Source of the DNA: Microbacterium hominis NBRC 15708
GTDB lineage: Bacteria > Actinomycetota > Actinomycetes > Actinomycetales > Microbacteriaceae
Assembly: GCF_001592125.1 (NCBI RefSeq)
Contig: NZ_BCWI01000013.1
Coordinates: 1-64,000, forward strand
DNA: 64,000 nucleotides
Reading direction: 5' to 3'
Under the pieces are notes generated by a model. The model ran no database searches. It was not told where the DNA came from and was given only the letters and a program-made list of their open reading frames with translations. Position numbers and translations under genes: made by a program. This document shows, in pieces, positions 7,638 through 16,363 of this stretch; position 1 is the first letter of the stretch; each line of letters starts with the position of its first letter.

Positions 7638-10507
7638 GCGGAGATCACCTGCGTGGGAGAGTCGGCGGTACCGGTGGTGAGGGCCAGGGCGGTCACGCTC
7701 TGGCGATGAGCGTCGGCGAGCACGTCGAGGGCGGGGCCCTCGCGACGTGCCGACGCGATGAGGGTGAGCGGGCGGGCGTGTGCGCCGCCGCGGGAGATGC
7801 GCGCGGCGGCGCGCTCCTGGGCGTCGCGCAGCAGGGCGGCGGCCTGATCGCGGTCGGCGCCCGTGAGCGTGTCCAGGCCGTCGATGGCGACGATGGTCGT
7901 CCCGCCCGCGAGCGCTCGCCGCAGCTCCGTGAGCGGAGCGGCGGCGCCGTCGAGGAGGGCGACGCCCACGTGGGCGCGCACCCACGCCCCGCGGCCGGGC
8001 AGGAGGTGCCCAGCGACGCGCAGGCGCCCCTCGCTCGGGTCGACGCGGCCGGCGACGGCGAGGACGAAGGCGCGTCCGGCGCGCGGGTCGGCCGCCGTCG
8101 CCAGCAGGGTGCCGCCCTGCTCGAGACGGATCGTCGACGCGCGGAAGAGCATGACCTCGCCGACACCGGCCCCGCCGTCGACGCGGACGGTCAGGTCGTC
8201 GGCGGCCAGCGCGCCGTCGTAGCCGGGCTCCGGCCATGCGGTGAGCGCGAGCTCGCGCTCGACGGCCTCGCCCTCGATGTCGAAGTGCGGGAGCACACGG
8301 TCGAGCCATCGCGGCATCCACCAGGCCTTGTCGCCGAGGAGCGTCATGATGGCCGGGCCGAGCGTCATCCGCACGAGGAAGGCGTCGACGGCGATGCCGA
8401 CGGCCAGTCCCAACGCGATCGGTTTGATCGAGGTGTCGCCCTCGGGGATGAACGCCGCGAAGACCGCGAACATGATGACGGCCGCCGCGGTGACGACGCG
8501 CGCCGAGGCCGTGAAGCCGCTGCGCACGGCGTCGACCGCCATGGCCCGGTCGGCGCGCCCGCCGCGGTCGCGGCGCGCGTGGACGAAGTCCTCGCGCATG
8601 CGCGAGACGAGGAAGACCTCGTAGTCCATCGCGAGGCCGAACAGCACACCCATGAGGATGATCGGCATGAAGCTGATCACCGGCCCGGTGCGCGTCACGT
8701 GCAGGGCGTCGGCGAGCCAGCCCCACTCGAACACCGCCGCGACGGCGCCGAACGCCGCGAGGATCGACAGCAGGTAGCCCAGCGTCGCCTTCAGCGGCAC
8801 CCAGATCGAGCGGAACACGATCATCAGGAGCACGAACGACAGGCCCACGACGAACAGGCCGAACGGCAGCAGTGCGGCGCCGAGGCGATCGGAGATGTCG
8901 ATCGCGATCGCCGTGAAACCGGTCACCTTCAGGTCGATGCCGTACTTCTGGAGCCACTCGTCGTGGTGGGCGCGCAGCTCGCGGACGAGCTCGGCGGTCT
9001 GCGGCGCGTCGGGGGCGGTGGTCGGGACGATCTGCACCAGCCCCGTGTCCGCCGTCTCATTGGGGGTCGAGAGGGCCACGCGCTCGACGCCGGGGATCTT
9101 CTCGACATCCGCCTTGAGATCGGCCATGAGCGTGAGCGGGTCGGTCGAGGTGACGATGGTGCCGGTGAGGATCAGCGGCCCGTTCGCACCGGGGCCGAAA
9201 TGCTCCGCCGTCAGGTCGTACGCCTGGCGGGCCTCGCTGGACGTCGGCTGCATGCCGGCGTTGGGCAGCGCGAGCTGCAGGCTGGAGGCCGGGATCGCGA
9301 TGACGCCGAGCGTCAGGATCACCGCGAGCGTGCTGACGACGGGATGGCGCGTCACGAGGGCGACCCACGGGTTCGTCTTCGTGACGGGCGCCGCACCGGC
9401 GGCATCCGCCTGCGCGCGCGCCGGGCGGCGACGGCGACCGACGCGGATGCCGCGACCCAGGACGCGGCTCCAGCCCACGACGCGGCCCTTCGCGAAGCCC
9501 AGCAGCGCCGGGGTGAGGGTGATCGCGACGACGACGGCCACCGCCACGGCGCCCGCGGCGGCCAGGCCCATCGTCGTGAGGAAGGGGATGCCGGCGAAGC
9601 CGAGGCCGACCAGCGCGATGAGCACCGTGATGCCCGCGAACATGACCGCCGAGCCGGCCGTCCCCGTCGCGCGGGCCGCGGACTCCTCGGGGTCGACACC
9701 GGCGCGCACCTGATCCTGATGTCGCGCCACGATGAACAGCGCGTAGTCGATGCCGACCGCGAGCCCCAGCATGATGGCGAGCATCGGCGTCGTCGAGGAC
9801 ACGGTCGCGAACGCCGTGGAGGCGAAGATCAGCACGACCGACAGGCCGACGCCGATGAGGGCGCTCACCAGCGGGAACCAGGCGACGGCGAGCGAGCGGA
9901 AGGTGACGATCAGCACGAACAGGGCGATGAGCACGCCGATGGCCTCGATGATCGACAGGGCGGGCAGCGAAGTGGAGAACAGGTCGCCGCCGACCACCAC
10001 GGTCGAACCGGCCGGCAGGGCGGCGTCGAGCGAGGTGGACAGGTCTTCGAGCGTGGTCTTCGTCGCGGCCGGCACGTCGGTCGCGGTGCCCTGGAACTGC
10101 AGGCGGATGAGGGCGGCCTGACCGTCGCCGCTGACCATGCCGTCGACGTTCTCGCTGAACGGGTCGGTCACGGCGAGCACACCGTCGAGCGAGCCGAGCT
10201 CGGAGACCGCCGAGGCGATCTCGTCGGAGTACGGCTTCTCGTCGACGCGGTCGCCCGCAGCCGCGACGACGATGTACTGCGCGCTCGTCCCGCTCGCCTG
10301 GGGGAACGTGCGGTTGAGCAGCTCGAGGCCCTCCTGACCCTCGGTGCCGGGGATCGAGAAGGAGTTGTCGAAGCCCTTCACGGCGCCGGTCGCGACGCCG
10401 ACGCCGACCGCGCCGCCCACCACGCCCAGCAGCAGGAGCCACGACACGAGGACCCGCCACGAGTGGCGGTAGGACCAGCGGCCCAGCGAGTAAAGCAGAG
10501 TGGACAC
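7634..10507 (-). CDS. MMPL/RND-family transporter with C-terminal degenerate ABC-like domain
   Basis: A 957-residue RND-superfamily exporter of the MMPL type, which move lipids or other hydrophobic molecules using proton flux. Two copies of a repeat are seen: a first membrane helix near residues 15-37, a periplasmic domain, then five helices including GLAVGIDYALFIVARHQD; the second half has GLAMDYEVFLVSRMRED. Helices end near residue 735. An unusual extra ~205 residues follow (about 750-957). They resemble an ABC ATPase fold whose catalytic residues are gone: a Walker-A-like stretch DPRAGRAFVLAVAG with Arg in place of Lys, then EGRLRVAGH, a Walker-B-like TTIVAIDGLD and an H-loop-like LIASARR, without a signature LSGGQ. 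GTG start, with GGAG just upstream. Likely repressed by the divergent TetR gene. Confidence 0.9.
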   Translation of the reverse strand: MSTLLYSLGRWSYRHSWRVLVSWLLLLGVVGGAVGVGVATGAVKGFDNSFSIPGTEGQEGLELLNRTFPQASGTSAQYIVVAAAGDRVDEKPYSDEIASAVSELGSLDGVLAVTDPFSENVDGMVSGDGQAALIRLQFQGTATDVPAATKTTLEDLSTSLDAALPAGSTVVVGGDLFSTSLPALSIIEAIGVLIALFVLIVTFRSLAVAWFPLVSALIGVGLSVVLIFASTAFATVSSTTPMLAIMLGLAVGIDYALFIVARHQDQVRAGVDPEESAARATGTAGSAVMFAGITVLIALVGLGFAGIPFLTTMGLAAAGAVAVAVVVAITLTPALLGFAKGRVVGWSRVLGRGIRVGRRRRPARAQADAAGAAPVTKTNPWVALVTRHPVVSTLAVILTLGVIAIPASSLQLALPNAGMQPTSSEARQAYDLTAEHFGPGANGPLILTGTIVTSTDPLTLMADLKADVEKIPGVERVALSTPNETADTGLVQIVPTTAPDAPQTAELVRELRAHHDEWLQKYGIDLKVTGFTAIAIDISDRLGAALLPFGLFVVGLSFVLLMIVFRSIWVPLKATLGYLLSILAAFGAVAAVFEWGWLADALHVTRTGPVISFMPIILMGVLFGLAMDYEVFLVSRMREDFVHARRDRGGRADRAMAVDAVRSGFTASARVVTAAAVIMFAVFAAFIPEGDTSIKPIALGLAVGIAVDAFLVRMTLGPAIMTLLGDKAWWMPRWLDRVLPHFDIEGEAVERELALTAWPEPGYDGALAADDLTVRVDGGAGVGEVMLFRASTIRLEQGGTLLATAADPRAGRAFVLAVAGRVDPSEGRLRVAGHLLPGRGAWVRAHVGVALLDGAAAPLTELRRALAGGTTIVAIDGLDTLTGADRDQAAALLRDAQERAAARISRGGAHARPLTLIASARREGPALDVLADAHRQSVTALALTTGTADSPTQVISA

Positions 10508-10552
10508 AGGTGCTCCGGTTCAGACGATCGGGGTGGGGGCGGACAGGGATTC

Positions 10553-10585
10553 GATACACCGCTGTATCCGATACACAGATGTATC
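10553..10585. promoter_or_regulatory. tandem TetR-type operators
   Basis: Two perfect 16-bp palindromes stand one base apart: GATACACCGCTGTATC (10553-10568) and GATACACAGATGTATC (10570-10585). Both have arms GATACA/TGTATC round a 4-bp centre and are offset by 17 bp. They lie 45 bp before the MMPL start and about 92 bp before the tetR start, the usual place for a repressor acting on both directions. Confidence 0.85.
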
Positions 10586-10677
10586 CTAAGAGCCGGGGTT
10601 CTCGCAATCCTGAGCACTCGATGTGAAACTGAGGACCGGCGCCGAGCGCCGCATCCCGCCGACGAAGGGAGGGCACC

Positions 10678-11346
10678 GTGACGGACATCGCCGAACGCGC
10701 CGACGGCAGTCGCCCGCCCAGCCAGCGCCGCGAGCAGACCCGGGCGCGCCTTCTCGACGCGGCGCACGACGTGTTCGCCGAGGTGGGCATGGATGCCGCG
10801 TCGGTCGAGGCGATCTGCGAGCGCGCGGGGTTCACCCGCGGGGCGTTCTACTCGAACTTCGAGTCGAAGGACGAGCTCTTCCTCGCGCTCGTGACCCGCC
10901 TGTCCGACGCGAAGCTCGACGCGGTCGCCAGCCGGGTCCACCGCCTCTCGCCCGACGGTCCCGTCGACGTCTCCGAGCTCGTGGGCCAGCTGGGAGCGCC
11001 GTTCGGCGAGGGCATGGATCCGCAGCTCATGACGGAGATCCGCGTGCAGGCGCTTCGCGACCCGCGACTCGCCGAGGCCTTCCTCACCCTGCAGCGGCGC
11101 ATGCTCGACCGCATCGAAGGCTTCCTCGAGCACATCATCGCGACCTACGGGCTGACCCTGCGTCTGTCGGTGGCGGAGGCGGCGCGCATCCTCCTCGACG
11201 TCGCGAACGAGACCTGCACGACGGCGATGCTGCAGGGCATCGAGGACGACGGGGTCACCGCTGCGCTGCGCGGACGCCTCGACGCCCTGATCCCGGCGCT
11301 GGTCGCCGCCGGTGGGGAGCGGGCCTTCCGCTACGCCGACCGCTGA
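10678..11346 (+). CDS. TetR family transcriptional regulator
   Basis: A 222-residue TetR/AcrR repressor. The N-terminal helix-turn-helix domain covers residues 18-65, with the typical pattern RLLDAAHDVFAEVGMDAAS and then ICERAGFTRGAFYSNFESKDELF. The remaining helical domain should bind a ligand and dimerise. The GTG start has a strong ribosome site, GGGAGGG at 10667-10673, so unlike many neighbours this mRNA has a leader. It is divergent from the MMPL/YhgE operon; the tandem palindromes between them are the likely operators for autorepression and control of export. Confidence 0.93.
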   Translation: MTDIAERADGSRPPSQRREQTRARLLDAAHDVFAEVGMDAASVEAICERAGFTRGAFYSNFESKDELFLALVTRLSDAKLDAVASRVHRLSPDGPVDVSELVGQLGAPFGEGMDPQLMTEIRVQALRDPRLAEAFLTLQRRMLDRIEGFLEHIIATYGLTLRLSVAEAARILLDVANETCTTAMLQGIEDDGVTAALRGRLDALIPALVAAGGERAFRYADR

Positions 11347-11383
11347 CCGCCGCGGGGTCGACCCCCGACGCGATCCGCCGCGG

Positions 11384-12361
11384 TCACAGCAGCGCGGCGC
11401 ACCGCTCCAGGCGGTCGAGCCACCACGCGCGCCGATCGGGCGTCGCCGCGTGCCGGGCGAGCGCGGCGGCATCCGGGACGACCCGCCCCACGGGCAGCAT
11501 CCCGCCGGAGGGACGCAGCGGCCGCGCCGTGACATCCGCCGCGAGCAGCGAGGCCGTGCCGAGGCCGCAGTCGTAGGGCAGATCGGGCAGGGCCGCGGCG
11601 AGGGTCGTGCCCATCGACAGGCCGATGCTCGTGTCGAGAGCGCTCGAGACGACCGCCGGAAGGCCCGCCTCCTCGACGATCGCCAGCGCCGCGGCGACCC
11701 CGCCGAGGGGCTGCGCCTTCACGACGAGCAGGTCGGCCGCGCCGGCGCGCGCGACGGCGACCGGGTCGGACGCCTTGCGCACCGACTCGTCGGCGGCGAT
11801 CGGGATGTCCCAGTCGGCGATGCGCGCACGCAGCTGGGCGAGCTCCTCCACCCCGGTGCAGGGCTGTTCCAGGTATTCGAGGTCGAACTCGGCGAGCGCG
11901 TGCACCGCATGCTCGGCCTCGTCGACGTTCCACCCGCCGTTGGCGTCGAGGCGCACCCGCCCCTCCGGGCCCATCGCGGCGCGCACGGCACGCACCCGCG
12001 CGACGTCGTCGACGAGCGTCTGGCCGCGCTCGGCGACCTTAACCTTCGCGGTGCGGCACCCGTCGAAGCGGGCCAGCACCCCGGCCACCTCGTCGGCCCG
12101 GACGGCGGGGACGGTGGCGTTGACGCGGACGGTGTCGCGCCGCGGATCGGGCTGGCGGCGCCATCCGAAGTCGATCGCCGCGGCGAGCCAGACGGCGGCC
12201 TCCGCGTCGTCGTACTCGAGAAACGGCGAGAACTCGGTCCAGCCCTCGGGGCCCTCCATCAGCACCGCCTCGCGGTGGTCGACGCCGCGGAAGCGGGTGA
12301 CGAGGGGCAGCGATACCACGTGCGCCGTGGCGAGCAGCTCGCCGAGTGCGGGGACGGTCAT
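11384..12361 (-). CDS. menC: o-succinylbenzoate synthase MenC
   Basis: A 325-residue enolase-superfamily enzyme that dehydrates SHCHC to o-succinylbenzoate in menaquinone synthesis. The catalytic lysine pair is in AKVKVAERG, and the metal ligands are in LDANGGW, EYLEQP and IAADESV, with the second lysine in VVKAQPLGG. Length fits the actinobacterial MenC type. Start chosen at ATG 12361; a weak leaderless box, CAGGAT (12368-12373), is 6 nt upstream. It is convergent with the tetR gene and divergent from metH, and lies about 9.5 kb from menB. Confidence 0.93.
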   Translation of the reverse strand: MTVPALGELLATAHVVSLPLVTRFRGVDHREAVLMEGPEGWTEFSPFLEYDDAEAAVWLAAAIDFGWRRQPDPRRDTVRVNATVPAVRADEVAGVLARFDGCRTAKVKVAERGQTLVDDVARVRAVRAAMGPEGRVRLDANGGWNVDEAEHAVHALAEFDLEYLEQPCTGVEELAQLRARIADWDIPIAADESVRKASDPVAVARAGAADLLVVKAQPLGGVAAALAIVEEAGLPAVVSSALDTSIGLSMGTTLAAALPDLPYDCGLGTASLLAADVTARPLRPSGGMLPVGRVVPDAAALARHAATPDRRAWWLDRLERCAALL

Positions 12362-12403
12362 GGCTCCATCCTGCCTCGGGAGGCCGCCGCCGCGGGGACC
12401 CTG

Positions 12404-12433
12404 CGTCGCGGCCCGCCGTCTGCGGCGGCGACG
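12404..12433. promoter_or_regulatory. inverted repeat upstream of metH
   Basis: Interrupted inverted repeat: CGTCG (12404-12408) pairs with CGACG (12429-12433), and CCGCCG (12413-12418) pairs with CGGCGG (12423-12428). It sits just before the metH -10 box TAGAAT (12438-12443), over the expected -35 region, so it could be an operator. Given the GC content a chance origin is possible. Confidence 0.35.
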
Positions 12434-12449
12434 CCCGTAGAATCGGGCG

Positions 12450-15400
12450 GTGACCGCCTCCCTCGCCGCCGCCCGCTTCGCGCTCGACATCGACGGTGTG
12501 CCGCGCCCCGCCCGGGCGCAGGCGCTGCTGGACGCCCTCGCCGAGCGGGTCGTCATCGCCGACGGGGCGATGGGCACGATGCTGCAGCGTCATGACCTGC
12601 GGATCGACACCGACTTCGCCGGCCTCGAGGGCTGCAACGAGATCCTGAACGTGACGCGACCCGACGTGGTCGCCGACATCCACGACGCCTACTTCGCGGT
12701 CGGCGTGGACGCCGTGGAGACGAACACGTTCGGGGCGAACTGGTCGAACCTGTCGGATTACGGCATCGACGACCGCATCACGGAGCTCGCGGCCGCCGGG
12801 GCGCGGATCGCCCGCGAGCGCGCGGAGGCGGCGGAAGCGGTCGACGAGCGGATGCGCTGGGTGCTCGGCTCGATGGGGCCCGGCACGAAGCTGCCGAGCC
12901 TCGGCCACACCACCTATGCGCATCTGAAGGAGACGTTCGCCCTTCAGGCCGAGGGGCTCATCGACGGCGGCGCGGATGCGTTCCTGGTCGAGACGAGCCA
13001 GGACCTGCTGCAGACCAAGGCCGCGATCAACGGCTGCAAGCAGGCGATCGTGGCCCGCGGCATCCGGCTGCCGATCTTCGTCGAGGTCACCGTCGAGACG
13101 ACCGGCACCATGCTGATGGGCTCGGAGATCGGGGCGGCGCTCACGGCGCTGGAGCCGCTGGGCGTCGACGCCATCGGCCTGAACTGCGCGACCGGTCCGG
13201 CCGAGATGAGCGAGCACCTGCGCCACCTGTCGAAGCACTCCTCCGTGACGATCGCCTGCATGCCCAACGCGGGGCTGCCGGTGCTGACCGCCGATGGTGC
13301 GCACTACCCGCTGACGCCCGCGGAGCTCGCCACGGCGCACGAGCAGTTCGTGCGCGAGTTCGGCCTGGGTCTCATCGGCGGATGCTGCGGCACGACGCCC
13401 GAGCATCTCGCCGCGGTGGTGGAGCGGGTGGGGTCCCTCTCGGTGACCTCCCGTCGGATCGTCGACGGGCTGCCGGGGGACGCGGCGACGGAGTACACCT
13501 CGCTGGCCTCGCGCTCGCGCACCACGCTTGTCGGCGCGGCGCCCCTCGCGGTCGACCGCGAGCCGGGGGTCGCCTCGCTGTATCAGCACGTGCCGTTCCG
13601 GCAGGATGCCAGCTACCTCGCGATCGGGGAGCGCACCAACGCGAACGGGTCGAAGGCGTTCCGCGAGGCGATGCTGGAGGGCCGGTGGGACGACTGCGTC
13701 GAGATCGCCCGCGGGCAGATCCGCGTCGGCGCGCACCTGCTCGACGTGTGCGTCGACTACGTCGGCCGCGACGGCGTCGACGACATCCGCGAGGTGGTGT
13801 CGCGGTTCGCCTCGGCATCCACTCTTCCTCTCGTGATCGACTCGACCGAGCCGGCCGTCATCCAGGCGGGGCTGGAGCTGATCGGCGGCCGTCCCGTCGT
13901 GAACTCCGTCAACTACGAGGACGGCGACGGCGCGGCATCCCGCTTCGGGCGCATCATGCCGCTCGTCAAGGAGCACGGCACCGCCGTCATCGCCCTCACG
14001 ATCGACGAGCAGGGTCAGGCGCGCACCGCCGAGGACAAGCTGCGCATCGCGTCGCGGCTCGTCGACGAGCTCGTCGGGGCGTGGGGCATGCGGGTCGAGG
14101 ACATCATCGTCGACTGCCTCACCTTCCCGATCGCGACGGGCCAGGAGGAGACCCGCCGCGACGCGATCGAGACCATCGAGGCGATCCGCGGGCTGGTCGC
14201 GAAATACCCGGGCATCAACACGACGCTCGGCGTCTCCAACGTCTCGTTCGGGCTCAACCCGGCCGCCCGGTCGGTGCTCAACTCCGTGTTCCTGCACGAG
14301 GCGACGCAGGCGGGGCTGACGAGCGGCATCATCGACGCCGCGAAGATCGTGCCCCTGGCATCCCTCCCCGACGAGCAGCGGAAGGTCGCGCTCGACCTCG
14401 TCTGGGACCGGCGCGAATGGGATGCCGACGGCACCCTCACCTACGACCCGCTGGCGACGATGCTCGACCTGTTCGCCGGGGTCGACACGGCGGCGCTGCG
14501 CGACCAGCGCGCCGCCGAGCTGGCCGCGCTTCCTGTGGGCGAGCGGCTGGAGCGCCGGATCATCGACGGCGAGCTGAAGGGTCTCGAGGCCGACCTCGAC
14601 CTGGCGCGCGCCGGCGATGCGGATGCCGCGCCGCTCAGCCCGCTGCAGATCATCAACGACCACCTGCTGGAGGGCATGAAGGTCGTCGGCGAGCGGTTCG
14701 GGTCGGGCCAGATGCAGCTGCCGTTCGTGCTGCAGTCCGCCGAGGTCATGAAGACCGCGGTTGCGCTGCTCGAGCCGCACATGGAGAAGACCGACGAGGC
14801 CGGCAAGGGAACGATCGTGCTCGCGACGGTGCGCGGCGACGTGCACGACATCGGCAAGAACCTCGTCGACATCATCCTCACCAACAACGGCTACACGGTG
14901 ATCAACCTCGGCATCAAGCAGCCGATCGCCGACATCATCGCCGCCGCCGAGGAGCACGGCGCCGACGTCATCGGCATGAGCGGCCTGCTCGTCAAGTCGA
15001 CGGTGGTGATGAAGGAGAACCTGCAGGAGCTCTCGGCGCGAGGGCTCGGCACGCGGTGGCCGGTGATCCTCGGCGGTGCGGCGCTGACCCGCGCGTACGT
15101 CGAACAGGATCTCGCGGAGCTCTTCGACGGCGAGGTCCGCTACGCCAAGGACGCGTTCGAGGGGCTCGCGCTCATGGAGCCGCTCGTGCGGATCGCGCGC
15201 GGCGAGGCTCCGGATGCCGTCGGCCTGCCGCCGCTGAAGAAGCGCATCCACGCCGCGGGGTCGCGCCTGACCCTCACCGAGCCCGAGGCCATGCCGGCCC
15301 GGTCGGACGTGGCATCCGACAACCCCGTGCCCGCGCCGCCGTTCTGGGGCACGCGCATCGTCCGCGGCATCGCGCTCGCCGACTACGCGGCCTTCCTCGA

Positions 15401-16187
15401 CGAACGCGCGACGTTCATGGGGCAGTGGGGGCTCAAGCCCGGGCGCGGGGAGGACGGGCTGTCGTACCAGCAGCTGGTCGACACGGAGGGTCGTCCGCGG
15501 CTGCGGTACTGGCTCGACCGCATCCTCGCCGAGCGCATGCTCGACGCGTCGGTGGCCTACGGGTACTTCCCGGTCGTCTCCGAGGGCGATGACCTCGTCG
15601 TGCTGCACCACGGCGACGACCCGACCGGTCTGCTCGGGCCGGCCGGGCTGCTGGCGCCGGACGGCGGATCGGGCGGCGCCCTCGGCAGCGACCGGCTGCG
15701 CTTCCACTTCCCGCGGCAGCGGCGCGACCGCCACCTGAACCTCGCCGACTTCGTGCGCTCCCGCGCGTCGGGGCAGGTCGATGTGCTGCCCGTGCAGCTG
15801 GTCACGGCGGGGGCGGCCATCGACGCCGTCACCGCGAAGATGTTCGCCGAGGACCGCTACCGCGACTACTACGAGCTGAACGGGCTGGTCATGCAGCTCA
15901 CCGAGGCGCTCGCCGAGTTCTGGCACGCGCGCATCCGCGCCGAGCTCGGCTTCGCCGGGGAAGACCCCGCCGACACCGCGGGACTGTTCAAGCTCGAATA
16001 CCGCGGCGCGCGGTTCTCGCTCGGCTACCCGGCCTGCCCCGACATGGAGGACCGCCGCAAGGTCGTCGAGCTGCTGCGTCCGGAGCGCATGGGCGTCGAG
16101 CTGAGCGAGGAGCTGCAGCTGCATCCCGAGCAGTCGACCGACGCGTTCGTGTTCCACCACCCCGAGGCGAAGTACTTCTCGGTCTGA
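12450..16187 (+). CDS. metH: cobalamin-dependent methionine synthase MetH
   Basis: A full-length 1245-residue MetH that transfers a methyl group from methyltetrahydrofolate through cobalamin to homocysteine. Domains in order: homocysteine-binding barrel (about 30-340) with zinc cysteines in LNCATGP and GGCCGTTPEH; folate-binding barrel (about 375-640) with YLAIGERTNANGSKAFREAM; cobalamin cap and binding domains (about 650-900) with the lower-ligand motif DVHDIGKN near residues 796-803; reactivation domain with S-adenosylmethionine site (about 930-1245). The GTG start is 6 nt after TAGAAT (12438-12443), so a leaderless mRNA is likely and leaves no room for a B12 riboswitch. The nearby ECF/DUF4430 locus may supply cobalamin (inference). 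Confidence 0.97.
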   Translation: MTASLAAARFALDIDGVPRPARAQALLDALAERVVIADGAMGTMLQRHDLRIDTDFAGLEGCNEILNVTRPDVVADIHDAYFAVGVDAVETNTFGANWSNLSDYGIDDRITELAAAGARIARERAEAAEAVDERMRWVLGSMGPGTKLPSLGHTTYAHLKETFALQAEGLIDGGADAFLVETSQDLLQTKAAINGCKQAIVARGIRLPIFVEVTVETTGTMLMGSEIGAALTALEPLGVDAIGLNCATGPAEMSEHLRHLSKHSSVTIACMPNAGLPVLTADGAHYPLTPAELATAHEQFVREFGLGLIGGCCGTTPEHLAAVVERVGSLSVTSRRIVDGLPGDAATEYTSLASRSRTTLVGAAPLAVDREPGVASLYQHVPFRQDASYLAIGERTNANGSKAFREAMLEGRWDDCVEIARGQIRVGAHLLDVCVDYVGRDGVDDIREVVSRFASASTLPLVIDSTEPAVIQAGLELIGGRPVVNSVNYEDGDGAASRFGRIMPLVKEHGTAVIALTIDEQGQARTAEDKLRIASRLVDELVGAWGMRVEDIIVDCLTFPIATGQEETRRDAIETIEAIRGLVAKYPGINTTLGVSNVSFGLNPAARSVLNSVFLHEATQAGLTSGIIDAAKIVPLASLPDEQRKVALDLVWDRREWDADGTLTYDPLATMLDLFAGVDTAALRDQRAAELAALPVGERLERRIIDGELKGLEADLDLARAGDADAAPLSPLQIINDHLLEGMKVVGERFGSGQMQLPFVLQSAEVMKTAVALLEPHMEKTDEAGKGTIVLATVRGDVHDIGKNLVDIILTNNGYTVINLGIKQPIADIIAAAEEHGADVIGMSGLLVKSTVVMKENLQELSARGLGTRWPVILGGAALTRAYVEQDLAELFDGEVRYAKDAFEGLALMEPLVRIARGEAPDAVGLPPLKKRIHAAGSRLTLTEPEAMPARSDVASDNPVPAPPFWGTRIVRGIALADYAAFLDERATFMGQWGLKPGRGEDGLSYQQLVDTEGRPRLRYWLDRILAERMLDASVAYGYFPVVSEGDDLVVLHHGDDPTGLLGPAGLLAPDGGSGGALGSDRLRFHFPRQRRDRHLNLADFVRSRASGQVDVLPVQLVTAGAAIDAVTAKMFAEDRYRDYYELNGLVMQLTEALAEFWHARIRAELGFAGEDPADTAGLFKLEYRGARFSLGYPACPDMEDRRKVVELLRPERMGVELSEELQLHPEQSTDAFVFHHPEAKYFSV

Positions 16188-16205
16188 GCCGGTCGCGGCA
16201 TCCGC

Positions 16206-16237
16206 GGGTGGGGCGGGTGCGGGTGGGGCGGGTGCGG
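16206..16237 (+). repeat. 15-bp direct repeat
   Basis: Two head-to-tail copies of the unit GGGTGGGGCGGGTGC in the intergenic space after metH. The spacer to the next gene (16188-16363) otherwise holds the inverted repeat listed separately. Confidence 0.6.
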
Positions 16238-16261
16238 GTTCCGGGTGTCTCGGCGCCGGGG

Positions 16262-16343
16262 CCGAACTGCAAGGGATGCCGGGCGACACGCCGTCGCCGG
16301 GCGCGGGGTGGCGGCGCGTCGCGGCTACGACCTTGCAGCTCGG
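16262..16343. repeat. 82-bp palindromic element after metH
   Basis: Terminal arms CCGAACTGCAAGG (16262-16274) and CCTTGCAGCTCGG (16331-16343) match as an inverted repeat in 12 of 13 positions. Inside is a perfect hairpin, GGCGAC-ACGCC-GTCGCC (16282-16298). It lies between the convergent metH and zinc-ribbon genes. It may work as a terminator for either gene or be a small mobile palindromic element; there is no clear U-tract. Confidence 0.55.
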
Positions 16344-16363
16344 ATGCGGCCCGCGGGTGAGGG

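Noticed and set aside
7706..10681. A 991-codon open frame on the plus strand opposite the MMPL gene
   Set aside because: Antisense shadow with no recognisable domain; the minus-strand frame encodes a full MMPL protein with membrane helices.
12362..12449. A cobalamin riboswitch before metH
   Set aside because: The space is only 88 bp, no B12-box is visible, and the promoter position implies a leaderless mRNA.
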